In this document: positions 36,722 through 45,643 of the stretch, piece after piece | How positions within the stretch are numbered: position 1 is the stretch's first letter | Layout of the letters: each line of letters begins with the position of its first letter | Origin: a marine gamma proteobacterium HTCC2143 | GTDB taxonomy: Bacteria; Pseudomonadota; Gammaproteobacteria; Pseudomonadales; Dasaniaceae | Reading direction: 5' to 3' | Assembly (NCBI GenBank): GCA_000169075.1 | Contig: AAVT01000001.1 | Location: forward strand, 372,001 to 436,000 | Length of the DNA stretch: 64,000 nt | Notes under the pieces: generated by a model | Told to the model about the DNA's origin: nothing | Seen by the model: the letters and a program-made list of their open reading frames with translations, nothing else | Database searches by the model: none | Translations under genes and position numbers: made by a program

Positions 36722-37882
36722 GTGCAAAACGACGCAGAACTTCTAGATCATATTCTCTCCCATATCGATAACGGTACAACCGATCTTGGTGATGAAGATT
36801 GGCACGAGCCCGTTGCAAACTATAGTTCTCAGGCGCGCTTCGATGCCGAGAGAAGGCTCATGCGACGACTACCCGTTCCCTTTTGTCCGCTGGCGGCATT
36901 GCCTGAACTAGGCTCTTATGTCGCGCGCAGTTCTGCCGGCGTACCTATTGTTGTAGTCCGAGATCTGGACGGTACTATTCGGGCATTTCGTAATGCCTGC
37001 CGACACCGCGGCATGCAGTTAGCTGAAGGCACAGGTTGTACGAAAATATTCCGCTGCACTTATCATGGCTGGGCATACCGTTTGGACGGGCGCCTTGAAT
37101 ATGTGCCACACGAACATGGTTTTCCTGACCTTGATAAAGACAACAGTGGACTGGTCCCGGTTTATGCCGTTGATATCCGGGGTGGGCTGGTATTTGTGAC
37201 CCAGGATGAGCCCGTTGGGCCTGGCGCACTGGAATCACTGCCGGATCTATTGACTGACGATCAAGTACTGTTTGACTCGAACGAGTCGGTGAATGATATC
37301 AATTGGAAACTAACCGCAGAGGCTACACTTGAGGGATACCACATTAAGCCAACCCATCCCGAAACCTTTTATCCTTACGGCTATGACAATATGAATGTCA
37401 TTGAAATGCAGGGACCGAATTCACGCATTTGTTTCCCCTTCAGGCGTATTGAAAAATTACGCGACGCACCTCGTCAGAACCTATCACTTGATCGCATGGT
37501 CACCGTGGTCAACCGCGTGTTTCCGTTTGCGTCGGTAAACCGCCTGTCCCAGCACTATGATGTCACTCTGGCAGAACCAGAATCACCGACACGAACACGA
37601 TATTTCAGCTACAAGCTAACACTGCCAATACCTGATGGCAGCGCTCCCACAGAAGAAGCCTTAACACGGGCAAAAAAAGACGTGGCTTTTCTTGCCAGTA
37701 CGGGTAACAAAGAAGATGAGAAAGTGGTGACTGATATTCAGGCAGCGATCGGTTCCGGTGCTAACACCTACTATACTTTTGGTCGGTTTGAGTCGGCAAT
37801 TGCTCATCTTCATAGAAATCTGGCGCACTATTTGGCGCAATTGGATGAGCTCGAACGGGACATTGTCACAATAGTGCCTTGA
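36722..37882 (+). CDS. Rieske non-heme iron oxygenase, large (alpha) subunit
   Basis: A 386-residue oxygenase. The Rieske [2Fe-2S] domain (about 70-165) has CRHRG (C, H) and CTYHGWAY (C, H), preceded by IRAFRNA. The catalytic domain has DINWKLTAEATLEGYHIKPTHPETF with the D-x2-H-x4-H facial triad pattern (H in GYH and THP, Asp from a later position). Typical ring-hydroxylating or monooxygenase enzymes of this class hydroxylate aromatic or alicyclic rings and need a separate ferredoxin/reductase, which is not seen here. The GTG start at 36722 follows GGAGCAGG. Part of the catabolic region; substrate unknown. Confidence 0.9.
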   Translation: MQNDAELLDHILSHIDNGTTDLGDEDWHEPVANYSSQARFDAERRLMRRLPVPFCPLAALPELGSYVARSSAGVPIVVVRDLDGTIRAFRNACRHRGMQLAEGTGCTKIFRCTYHGWAYRLDGRLEYVPHEHGFPDLDKDNSGLVPVYAVDIRGGLVFVTQDEPVGPGALESLPDLLTDDQVLFDSNESVNDINWKLTAEATLEGYHIKPTHPETFYPYGYDNMNVIEMQGPNSRICFPFRRIEKLRDAPRQNLSLDRMVTVVNRVFPFASVNRLSQHYDVTLAEPESPTRTRYFSYKLTLPIPDGSAPTEEALTRAKKDVAFLASTGNKEDEKVVTDIQAAIGSGANTYYTFGRFESAIAHLHRNLAHYLAQLDELERDIVTIVP

Positions 37883-38027
37883 GAAACTTGGGCATCTTAT
37901 AACATCATAATGTCCAAATTTTATCCTCATTATTACGTAATTCGCCCACTGCTTGGCCGGACTCTCTGGACGCGAGGGCATTAATTACATTGGAAATGTA
38001 CAGAAATTAGAGCTCAATAGGAAAAAA

Positions 38028-38240
38028 ATGACCCACATTAAAATTAATAAAGAACCCGTCGAACTATTCAAAATTTTAAAATTTGAAGGTGTGGTAGCTA
38101 GTGGTGGCGAAGCAAAGGCTGTTATTGCTGACGGCCAGGTAAAGGTGAATGGTGCTGTTGAAACTCAAAAACGTAAAAAGATTGTTGACGGCGATAACAT
38201 CGAATTTATGGAGCAGGAATACCAGATCGTGCTTGAATAA
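38028..38240 (+). CDS. S4-domain RNA-binding protein (YbcJ-like)
   Basis: A 70-residue S4 RNA-binding protein: MTHIKINKEPVELFKILKFEGVVASGGEAKAVIADGQVKVNG, with the S4 turn and KRKKIVDGDNIEF at the end. Length and sequence match the YbcJ/YaaA-type single-domain proteins. The ATG at 38028 has an AGGAA upstream; a longer in-frame extension to 37953 is unsupported. Role in ribosome or tRNA handling is inferred from the family. It is convergent with the CoA transferase gene. Confidence 0.88.
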   Translation: MTHIKINKEPVELFKILKFEGVVASGGEAKAVIADGQVKVNGAVETQKRKKIVDGDNIEFMEQEYQIVLE

Positions 38241-38363
38241 CTCTGCCATCATCTAAGCATATGTTGAAAATTGCATATCTAGATGGGTATGAAAAGCCTG
38301 ATGTTATTCGTTGTTAGCTCCACGCCTCGGCCTACTCATTGATGGGTCCGTGACTCAGTAGTC

Positions 38364-38414
38364 AAGCGGGGCACTGGCTTTGATCCCCTCGCTTCACTTA
38401 TATTTATAAAGTGA
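38364..38414. terminator. tandem hairpins between convergent genes, likely bidirectional terminator
   Basis: First hairpin 38364-38394 pairs AAGCGGGG with CCCTCGCTT (one bulge). A second at 38394-38414 pairs TCACTT with AAGTGA across an AT-rich loop. They lie between the S4 gene end (38240) and the CoA transferase end (38420). Confidence 0.5.
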
Positions 38415-38419
38415 TGAGT

Positions 38420-39625
38420 CTATTCGGCATAAACCACTCCCTTAGCAGAAAAGGCCTCTATCTCAACGTCTCCAAAACCTAACGCTTTCAAAACATCCAC
38501 ATTGTGCTCACCCAGTGTCGGCGTATGCGCGTGGATATTACTTGGCGTTTCAGAAAATTGTGCCGGCGGTCTTGGACTCCTTACCTCACCAGCCAATGGG
38601 TGATTGTAAGTCCACAAAGCTTCCATCGCTTTAATTTGAGGGTCGTTAATGACATCTTCTCGTTGATTAATCCTTGAGTAGGGAACATCTTCCTTTTCAA
38701 AACGCTGACAAAGCTCGTCGGTAGTGAAGCGAACATAGGCTTCTCCGGTCAACTCTATGTAAGCTTTACGATTACGGGTGCGCGCTTCAGCGCTGGAAAA
38801 CCGTTCATCTTTCGACAGATGTGCGATGTCCAATGCCCGAAAAGAGGCGTCTGCTTCTTTCTGCTGAACAGGCATCGAAGCGATCCAGCCGTCCCGTGTT
38901 TGTCGCATAAAAATGCTATGGTCCAGCTGCGGTATATTTTCGACATTTTCGTCAGGGAAAGTATAGTTGTTCATGACGTCGGGCCAGAGAAAAAACAAGC
39001 TGGCATCGAGCATTGATAGCTCAACTCTTTGACCTCGACCAGATCGTTCTGCACTAAAAAGGGCCGCCGTTACTGCTTGCGCCGCAGTCAGTGACGTGAC
39101 CTTATCACAGACAAGACTGTTAACCATGGCAGGCTCGCCACTCTGCAGCGATGTAAACCCCGACAAGGCTTGAATGATAGCGTCATAGATGGGTCGTTTA
39201 ACATAGGGGCCGATAGCACCTACTCCGTTGATCGAAACGTAAACCAGTTTAGGGTGAGCTTGGTTAAATTGCTCATAACCCAATCCTAAGCGATCCATAA
39301 CACCAGGACGAAAGTTCTCCATTATTACGTCTGCCGAAGCGATTAATTTGCGCGCAATACCCAATCCCTCCTCAGTCTTTAGATCCAGACAGAGCGATTT
39401 TTTATTGCGATTCATCGTCGTGAATGAGCTTCCCGCGCCGTTACTTTTTGGCAATCCAGCCCGCATTAAGTCGCCGTGCCGGGATTCAACCTTGATCACC
39501 TCAGCGCCTTGATCACCCAAAATTGACGCAGCAATGGGGCCGGAATACACGGCTGTAAAGTCAATAACTTTAACTCCTGTCAGCGGCCCAGTGGCAGTGC
39601 CACCCAGATTAATTCTCTGACTCAT
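38420..39625 (-). CDS. CaiB/BaiF family CoA transferase (class III)
   Basis: Transfers CoA between acyl groups, 401 residues. Motifs are GVKVIDFTAVYSGPIAASILGDQGAEVIKVE, RNKKSLCLDLKTEEG, DVIMENFRPGVMDRLGLGYE and SLVCDKVTSLTAAQAVTAALF, where the Asp of CDKV corresponds to the catalytic Asp that forms the acyl-anhydride. The C-terminal PRPPAQFSETP and HNVDVLKALGF are also typical. It is full length. It fits activation of an organic acid in the catabolic region. The ATG at 39625 is the first supported start. Confidence 0.92.
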   Translation of the reverse strand: MSQRINLGGTATGPLTGVKVIDFTAVYSGPIAASILGDQGAEVIKVESRHGDLMRAGLPKSNGAGSSFTTMNRNKKSLCLDLKTEEGLGIARKLIASADVIMENFRPGVMDRLGLGYEQFNQAHPKLVYVSINGVGAIGPYVKRPIYDAIIQALSGFTSLQSGEPAMVNSLVCDKVTSLTAAQAVTAALFSAERSGRGQRVELSMLDASLFFLWPDVMNNYTFPDENVENIPQLDHSIFMRQTRDGWIASMPVQQKEADASFRALDIAHLSKDERFSSAEARTRNRKAYIELTGEAYVRFTTDELCQRFEKEDVPYSRINQREDVINDPQIKAMEALWTYNHPLAGEVRSPRPPAQFSETPSNIHAHTPTLGEHNVDVLKALGFGDVEIEAFSAKGVVYAE

Positions 39626-39989
39626 TGTTTTCTTCCTCGTGATAGATACAAACCGTTCCCATTTTATAATTCAGTATTGGCCCGGATATTGTAGATATAC
39701 TTATTACTGGACTTGAGGCAGCTGCTTGGCATTTCCAGAACTGCTGACTGCTAGAATTAGTTTTTTTAACAGCGCTGCTGTCTACGCTGTTTACCTCAGA
39801 AGCGACATTGGAATAACTCATGCGGCAACGACAGTAGCACCAAGATTAACACCAAGCAATGGCTCGCATAACATCATCGCTTGTAACCATTGTCTCCCAC
39901 AATTTAACGGAGCAGGTTATCATAGACATTATTAGAGATGCCCGAAATTGTTACCACAGTCTATTATAATTCCGCATTTGGAAAGCCAT
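39626..39989. other. 364-nt divergent gap, no gene supported
   Basis: Between the CoA transferase and the pseudouridine synthase. A minus-strand 70-codon frame at 39609-39821 overlaps the CoA transferase start and has no recognisable sequence. Confidence 0.3.
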
Positions 39990-40883
39990 ATGGGTATTGC
40001 CAGCCAGCCGTCAAAAGTTAGCCTTCCACAAGAGAGCCCGGGAATCTCCACGGTCCTCGACTATCTCGTAAAAAAATTTCCAAGGATCGAGCCCAGTGTT
40101 TGGCAACAGCGGATGCTTGATGGCAAAGTACACTGGCATGACGGTAGCTTCATTAGGCCCGAGACTCGCTTTCAAGCACAGCAGCGTGTTTACTATTATC
40201 GAGAAGTGGAACAAGAGACCCCTATTCCCTTTACAGAAACCATCTTGTTTCAGGATGAGCATCTTTTGGTCGCTCATAAGCCGCATTTCCTTGCGTTAAC
40301 TCCAGGTGGCGTCTTTGTAAATGAATGTCTGCAAAATCGACTACGACTAAGAACGGGAATTGACTCATTGCAGGCACTACATCGGCTCGACAGAGTCACC
40401 GCAGGCTTGGTACTGTTCTCCACTAATCCGACGACACGTCACCTTTATCATCAGCTTTTTAGCCATCGCCAAATCGAAAAAACGTATCACGCCATAGCGC
40501 AGACAGACAGTCGCCAAAAGTTGACAACTAAAGAATGGCAGGTAAAAAACCGCTTGGAGCCATCAGCTCAGCGTTTTCGTATGCAGGTCGTCGCGGGAGA
40601 AGCCAATAGTCACTCCTTCATTCGCAGTCTTAGGCAAAACGGCGACAAAGCACTCTTCGAACTCAAGCCAATAACCGGTAAGACACACCAACTGCGGGTC
40701 CATATGCAAACGATTGGCTGGCCAATATTGAACGACAAGTACTACCCAAGGCTAGAACAACAATCCGCTGATGATTTTGAAAAACCTTTACAGCTACTCG
40801 CGAAACAGCTCCGCTTTATTGATCCTGTGTCACAAAAAATGCAGTTTTTTGAAAGCCCGGAGAGTTTAAATCTGAAAAAATAG
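39990..40883 (+). CDS. RluA-family pseudouridine synthase
   Basis: Isomerises uridine to pseudouridine in rRNA or tRNA. A 297-residue protein with the catalytic motif LHRLDRVTAGLVLFS (Asp in HRLD), the preceding motif FQDEHLLVAHKP, and the family end motifs TGKTHQLRVHMQTIGWPILNDKYYP. There is an N-terminal S4-like half (about 18-85; STVLDYLVKKFPRIEPSVWQQRMLDGKVHW). The ATG at 39990 has GGAAAG five bases upstream; the TTG at 39948 is an alternative. It resembles the TruC/RluA-like group found in Gammaproteobacteria. Confidence 0.88.
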   Translation: MGIASQPSKVSLPQESPGISTVLDYLVKKFPRIEPSVWQQRMLDGKVHWHDGSFIRPETRFQAQQRVYYYREVEQETPIPFTETILFQDEHLLVAHKPHFLALTPGGVFVNECLQNRLRLRTGIDSLQALHRLDRVTAGLVLFSTNPTTRHLYHQLFSHRQIEKTYHAIAQTDSRQKLTTKEWQVKNRLEPSAQRFRMQVVAGEANSHSFIRSLRQNGDKALFELKPITGKTHQLRVHMQTIGWPILNDKYYPRLEQQSADDFEKPLQLLAKQLRFIDPVSQKMQFFESPESLNLKK

Positions 40884-41129
40884 AGGGATTTGACGGTTGT
40901 CATAGTTTACTGCAAACAGACTTCTAAAAAACTACGCTATGGTTTTTCAGGCCTAGGTAGAGTCATTATTGACCTCCCAATGAAAATCCTCTTTGCTTCT
41001 TTAAGCATAAGTCGTTACTAAAGCCCGAAAATAGCTGATTTTTCATCACCTTATTGTCGCCAAAAATGATACCTTATGCGGCCATAATCGTCAGGAAGCA
41101 GCAGATGGAAAAACCTCTCCCGCTTTTAA

Positions 41130-42125
41130 ATGAATCGAAGACTTACAACCGTAGAGTATCAATCTCTAAACGTTGAAGCCGCTGGATTCTCATCGGATAT
41201 ACAGATAACTCTCATGAAGTATTTTTACCCCCTTCTCCCCTTCGCTGCAGGCTGGGGATTATTATTGCTCACCAACACTTTTGCAGCTATTGGCTTATAC
41301 AATGGCCTGTTGCAGCTGGTTTTATTCACAGCTGTTGTCTGTATTCCGATTTGGATGACCGGCAGAATGTCCTATGTGGATATTGGGTGGCCCTTAGGAC
41401 TTGCTGTAATAGGTGGCTTAACCTGGTTTTACAGTGATGGTGAACCCTTGCGGGTGGCGATGGTAAGTATTGCCTATATATTCGCCGGCAGCCGCATGGG
41501 TTTGGGAGCGTTAAAACTGTGGTCGATGGGGAAACTAAAACAGGAATTCCCGCGTTATGAATATCAGAAACAACGCTGGATCAAGTCCGGAAAAACTAAT
41601 ACACCACTAGCTATGCAAGTCGACGCTCTTTGGCAAGGGTTAGCTAATGCCTCTTTCTTGGCGATGCCTGCCTTTGTAATAGCCGCAAATCCGAGTGAAC
41701 AAGTTCATGTATTGGAAATTATCGGCCTGCTAGTTTGGGTAGCTGCGTTTGTTATGGAGTCGGTGGCTGATCTTCAAAAACTCACCTTCTTACGACTGAT
41801 GAAAAAAGCCGGTAAGAGAAATCGGGTCTGCAACGTGGGCCTGTGGAAATATACCCGGCATCCGAACTACTTTGCAGAGTGGATGGTATGGAATGGGCTG
41901 ATTATCGCCGCCATACCTTCATGGCTTACACTTCGTGAAGGAGAATCTTTGATTAGCTGGCTGCTAGTGGGAGCGGGACTGTTGTTTGCGTCTTGGAAAA
42001 TGTACACCACCCTCGTACACCATACGGGTGCAGAGCCGTCAGAATATTATTCCGTCCAGAAACGCCCCGATTATAAAACGTATCAACAAACGACCAATAT
42101 GTTTTTTCCAGGGCCCAATAAATAA
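41130..42125 (+). CDS. DUF1295 (steroid 5-alpha reductase C-terminal-like) membrane protein
   Basis: An inner-membrane protein of up to 331 residues with about seven hydrophobic segments. The conserved block NVGLWKYTRHPNYFAEWMVWNGL (about 235-258) is typical of DUF1295 and of isoprenylcysteine methyltransferase-like proteins, and KRPDYKTYQQTTNMFFPGP closes the protein. Start is uncertain: ATG at 41130 or 41214 (MKYFYPLLPFAAG), neither with a ribosome site; the second removes an odd hydrophilic lead. Followed after 11 nt by the AcuI-like gene, so likely co-transcribed. Confidence 0.78.
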   Translation: MNRRLTTVEYQSLNVEAAGFSSDIQITLMKYFYPLLPFAAGWGLLLLTNTFAAIGLYNGLLQLVLFTAVVCIPIWMTGRMSYVDIGWPLGLAVIGGLTWFYSDGEPLRVAMVSIAYIFAGSRMGLGALKLWSMGKLKQEFPRYEYQKQRWIKSGKTNTPLAMQVDALWQGLANASFLAMPAFVIAANPSEQVHVLEIIGLLVWVAAFVMESVADLQKLTFLRLMKKAGKRNRVCNVGLWKYTRHPNYFAEWMVWNGLIIAAIPSWLTLREGESLISWLLVGAGLLFASWKMYTTLVHHTGAEPSEYYSVQKRPDYKTYQQTTNMFFPGPNK

Positions 42126-42136
42126 GGAGCTTTACC

Positions 42137-43144
42137 ATGTCGAAAACCACTCTTTTTAATGCCTTAGTCGTTAAAGAAACCGCGGATAACACCTTCACAA
42201 AGAGTATCTGTCAGCGTGATATTAGTGAGCTGCCTGATAATGAGCTGTTAATTGAAGTGCATTACTCTTCGCTAAATTATAAAGATGCCATGTCTGCTAG
42301 TGGCAATAAACGTGTCAGTCAGCATTTTCCTCACACTCCAGGCATCGATGCAGCAGGGATCGTGGTCAGTGATAAGTCCGCTACTTTTACCCCCGGTCAG
42401 CAGGTACTAGTTTTTGGTTATGATTTGGGTATGAATACCGCCGGTGGTCTTGGCCAGATGATATCAATTCCAGCTAATTGGGCGGTACCCTGTCCAGCCA
42501 CACTAACCCTTAAAGAAGCTATGACCTACGGAACAGGCGGTTTAACAGCGGCCTTGTGTATCCAAAAGCTGGAGAAGTTAGGCGCCAAGCCCAGTGATGG
42601 CCCCGTGGCTGTAACAGGCGCGACAGGCGGAGTAGGAAGTATGAGTGTGGCACTCCTGAAGCAACTGGGCTACGACGTCGTAGCCTTTTCAGGTAAGCCG
42701 GAGCAAAGTGAATACTTAAAAACACTAGGAGCCAGTGAAGTGCTGCATCGGGATGTTATTAACGACGTTAATGCAAACCCCGTCGGCAAGACGCTTTGGG
42801 CACATGGTATCGATACATTGGGTGGTGAGTATCTAGCGAATCTACTTAAACAGCTAAAACCCGGCGGTGCGGTGGCCTCTTGTGGTTTAGCTTCGTCGCC
42901 TGAATTATCGCTGACGGTGATCCCCTTTATCACTCGAGGCGTGTCGCTGCTAGGCGTTGACTCAGTCTATATTCCGTTGACCGACAAACAGCACATATGG
43001 GACCGTGTCGCTACTGATATGAAACTCCCGCAGCTAGATAACTATTGTGAAGAGATCACTTTGGGACAAACACCTGAATATTTAGACCGTTTTTTCCAAA
43101 GTCAGGTAGTGGGACGTTACGTCGTTAATATGCGCGACGCGTGA
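42137..43144 (+). CDS. acuI: AcuI/YhdH-family acryloyl-CoA reductase (MDR)
   Basis: NADPH-dependent reductase of acryloyl-CoA to propionyl-CoA, as in DMSP and 3-hydroxypropionate metabolism. A 335-residue MDR enzyme that starts like the family: FNALVVKETADNTFTKSICQRDISELPDNELLIEVHYSSLNYKDAMSASGN, then FPHTPGIDAAGIV, GTGGLTAALCIQKLE and VTGATGGVGSMSVALLKQLGY. No zinc cysteines. AAGGAG lies 8 nt before the ATG. It follows the DUF1295 gene by 11 nt and is followed by a strong hairpin. Function inferred from the family. Confidence 0.85.
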   Translation: MSKTTLFNALVVKETADNTFTKSICQRDISELPDNELLIEVHYSSLNYKDAMSASGNKRVSQHFPHTPGIDAAGIVVSDKSATFTPGQQVLVFGYDLGMNTAGGLGQMISIPANWAVPCPATLTLKEAMTYGTGGLTAALCIQKLEKLGAKPSDGPVAVTGATGGVGSMSVALLKQLGYDVVAFSGKPEQSEYLKTLGASEVLHRDVINDVNANPVGKTLWAHGIDTLGGEYLANLLKQLKPGGAVASCGLASSPELSLTVIPFITRGVSLLGVDSVYIPLTDKQHIWDRVATDMKLPQLDNYCEEITLGQTPEYLDRFFQSQVVGRYVVNMRDA

Positions 43145-43160
43145 ACTGAATAGCCCAATG

Positions 43161-43194
43161 CTCCCGCAAAAGGCACTGATGCATTTTGCGGGAG
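43161..43194 (+). terminator. hairpin terminator after the AcuI-like gene
   Basis: CTCCCGCAAAA (43161-43171) pairs perfectly with TTTTGCGGGAG (43184-43194), loop 12 nt. The T run is inside the 3' arm rather than after it. It is 17 nt downstream of the stop. Confidence 0.5.
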
Positions 43195-43332
43195 TAAGCT
43201 CAGTGATGACAGCTCGCTAACTGTATTACAACGGTTCACTGTCGGGACACAAGACCGGGTTTTTATAGGCTGGTAGCGCAGATCTACATCCGTTCATCAA
43301 CATATATAATTTTAATCTGAAGGAGTTTCTAG

Positions 43333-44310
43333 ATGCAAAGCGTTTGCTGCTATCAATTCGGTTCACCCGATGCTTTAGAACGGGTCGACGTAGACACGCC
43401 CAAACCCGGGTCTGGTGAAGTTCTTGTGGAGATTACTGCAGCAGGCGTGGGTTTTGTCGATGGACTTATGGTGCAGGGTCTCTATCAAGTCAAACCGCCT
43501 CTACCCTACTATCCCGGTAGTGAATTCGCTGGCATCGTTCGCACCGTCGGCGCTAACGTGCAGGGCTTCATCCCAGGCGATCGAGTTATGGGGCTAGCGA
43601 GTTCCGGCGCCTTCGCTGACGCGCTGACTATAAATGCTAAACAACTCATAAAATTACCCGCCATACTCGACGACGCAACCGCTGCTGGCCTCTATATTAA
43701 TTACGCCACGGCGCTGTATGGACTTCGTGATTGTGGCGATTTAAAGTCCGGCGAAACTATATTGATCCTAGGGGCAGCGGGTGGCGTCGGTTCGGCTGCA
43801 ATCAGTGTTGCCAAGGCGATGGGCGCCTATGTAATCGCTGCTGCATCAACGGCTGGAAAACGCGATGCCGCGATCACCTTTGGTGCAGACGAAGTCGTTG
43901 ATTATAGTCAGCCGGACTGGCGCGACACGCTAAAAGCCATGACTCAGGGTCGCGGGCTAAATCTTGTCTATGACCCCGTAGGAGGCGATACCGCCGAGCC
44001 CGCTTTTCGATCCTTGTCTCCTGGCGGTCGATTTTTAGTCGTCGGCTTCGCGAGTGGCACAATTCCGAAACTACCATTCAATCTGGCTTTACTAAAGCGC
44101 TCCGCATTGATCGGCGTAGATTGGGGTGGCGAATCCAGAGCCGACCCTTCAATTAATCATTCTCTCATGACCACCCTCATGGATTGGATTGAAGACAGTA
44201 AACTCAAACCGGCGGCGGTTGTGACCCTACCCATGAGCGAGTTCCGCGAAGGTCTCAACGCACAGCTTGCCGGTGAGATTGTTGGAAAGCTGGTACTAAA
44301 GAATAATTAG
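43333..44310 (+). CDS. NADPH:quinone reductase-like MDR enzyme
   Basis: A 325-residue zinc-free MDR oxidoreductase. Motifs are MQSVCCYQFGSPDALERVDVDTPKPGSGEVLVEITAAGVGFVDGLMVQGLYQVKPPLPYYPGSEFAGIV and the nucleotide-binding LILGAAGGVGSAAISVAKAMGAYVIAAAS. Typical substrates are quinones, enones or enoyl-CoA. It has GAAGGAG upstream of the ATG at 43333 and is monocistronic or the start of a small unit. One of four MDR genes within 42-48.5 kb. Confidence 0.9.
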   Translation: MQSVCCYQFGSPDALERVDVDTPKPGSGEVLVEITAAGVGFVDGLMVQGLYQVKPPLPYYPGSEFAGIVRTVGANVQGFIPGDRVMGLASSGAFADALTINAKQLIKLPAILDDATAAGLYINYATALYGLRDCGDLKSGETILILGAAGGVGSAAISVAKAMGAYVIAAASTAGKRDAAITFGADEVVDYSQPDWRDTLKAMTQGRGLNLVYDPVGGDTAEPAFRSLSPGGRFLVVGFASGTIPKLPFNLALLKRSALIGVDWGGESRADPSINHSLMTTLMDWIEDSKLKPAAVVTLPMSEFREGLNAQLAGEIVGKLVLKNN

Positions 44311-44465
44311 GCCCAGCCATAGGGATAAATGTTATCAGGCTGATGCAGTTAACGGCGCTCAAACAACAATAAGTTTGGTGAGTTAACTGCCATCGAATCT
44401 GTTTCCGAACTTCAAGTAACCTTCATATCCTATCTTATAACATCACTGTTAATCATTAACAGATC

Positions 44466-45518
44466 ATGGCTATAAGGTTAACCTATAATTACAAAAGTAA
44501 GTTGTATAAAACAGCCAGCGAGTATAAAAGCCCAATGATCGATACTGACGCAAATGAGCAAATAGAAGGGACAGCGAAAAGCATCATAGTTAATGTTGAT
44601 AACTATGTTAGAGCAACAACATCAGCCCATTTTGTGGGAATGATGAAAATGGCCCGAGGTATGAATAAGTTTGCCCACGCACGCAGACCTGTACCCTTAC
44701 ATAAACAGAATATTGAACGGATGAACCGCGATACCATTTATAGTTCAGCCCTAGTTGATATAAGCCAAGGTGCAACGTTGACTATCCCAAGCTCAGGGAG
44801 TCGCTATATGTCGATTATTGTGATGAACGAAGATTATTACACGACAGCAATCTTTCATGCAGGCGGTACTTATCAATTAACCATGGAGGAACATGGAACG
44901 CCTTTTGTTGCCGTTGTTGCACGAATACTGGCTAACCCGACAGACCCAGCTGACCTCAAAATTGCCAATGATCTTCAAGCACACATTCAGATTCATGCAA
45001 ACTCTGAAAAAACATATAGCCGACCAAACTATGATACAGAAAGTCTTACACGGACTCACAAATTGTTGCAGCAGTTAGGCGAAGGTCTGGACGATGCATC
45101 TTTTTGGAATGGGAAGTTTGATGAGGTAAAAGAAACACGACACTTAATAGGCGCAGCATTTGGCTGGGGCGGTTTACCCACCTATGAAGTGGTCTATGAA
45201 AGTAAGACGGCCTCGCTTTCCTTAGGAAAATATCAGCTTACTGTTAAAGATGTGCCGGTGGATGGTTTCTGGTCAATCAGTATCTATAATGCGGCGGGCT
45301 ATTTCGAGGAAAACGCTTTCGACTCATACAGTATAAATAGTGTGACCGCGGAGCCGAATGACGATGATTCATACACTATAAATTTTGGCGACTGTTCTGA
45401 CGGTCTGAAAAATTGTCTACACATCATGGAAGGCTGGGGCTATGTGGTGCGCCTTTATCAGCCCCGTGAAGAAATCCAAAATGGAGAATGGTCTTTCCCC
45501 GAACCTCGTCCTATCTAG
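44466..45518 (+). CDS. DUF1254/DUF1214 domain protein
   Basis: A protein of up to 350 residues. The N-terminal DUF1254 (about 30-150; VPLHKQNIERMNRDTIYSSALVDISQGATLTIPSSGSRYMSIIVMNEDYY) and C-terminal DUF1214 (about 230-330; VPVDGFWSISIYNAAGYF, GWGYVVRLYQPREE) domains are both recognisable. Proteins of this pair are common in actinobacteria and proteobacteria; function unknown. It has no clear signal peptide. The ATG at 44466 lacks a ribosome site; an internal ATG at 44535 (MIDTDANEQIEGTAKS) is an alternative. Confidence 0.82.
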   Translation: MAIRLTYNYKSKLYKTASEYKSPMIDTDANEQIEGTAKSIIVNVDNYVRATTSAHFVGMMKMARGMNKFAHARRPVPLHKQNIERMNRDTIYSSALVDISQGATLTIPSSGSRYMSIIVMNEDYYTTAIFHAGGTYQLTMEEHGTPFVAVVARILANPTDPADLKIANDLQAHIQIHANSEKTYSRPNYDTESLTRTHKLLQQLGEGLDDASFWNGKFDEVKETRHLIGAAFGWGGLPTYEVVYESKTASLSLGKYQLTVKDVPVDGFWSISIYNAAGYFEENAFDSYSINSVTAEPNDDDSYTINFGDCSDGLKNCLHIMEGWGYVVRLYQPREEIQNGEWSFPEPRPI

Positions 45519-45643
45519 TCAGCTAAAGAAGTAAGTTGCTCGGGGAAATCGCTACTGGACATGATCTTCTCATAACTGCCCGCCATAGTGCATGGGCGTT
45601 AGAAACTAACACTGCTTATGTTGGGTGATACTAGTAGCGCATT

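Noticed and set aside
39609-39821. 70-codon minus-strand frame overlapping the CoA transferase start
   Set aside because: Serine-rich low-complexity peptide without ribosome site; the CoA transferase start explains the region better.
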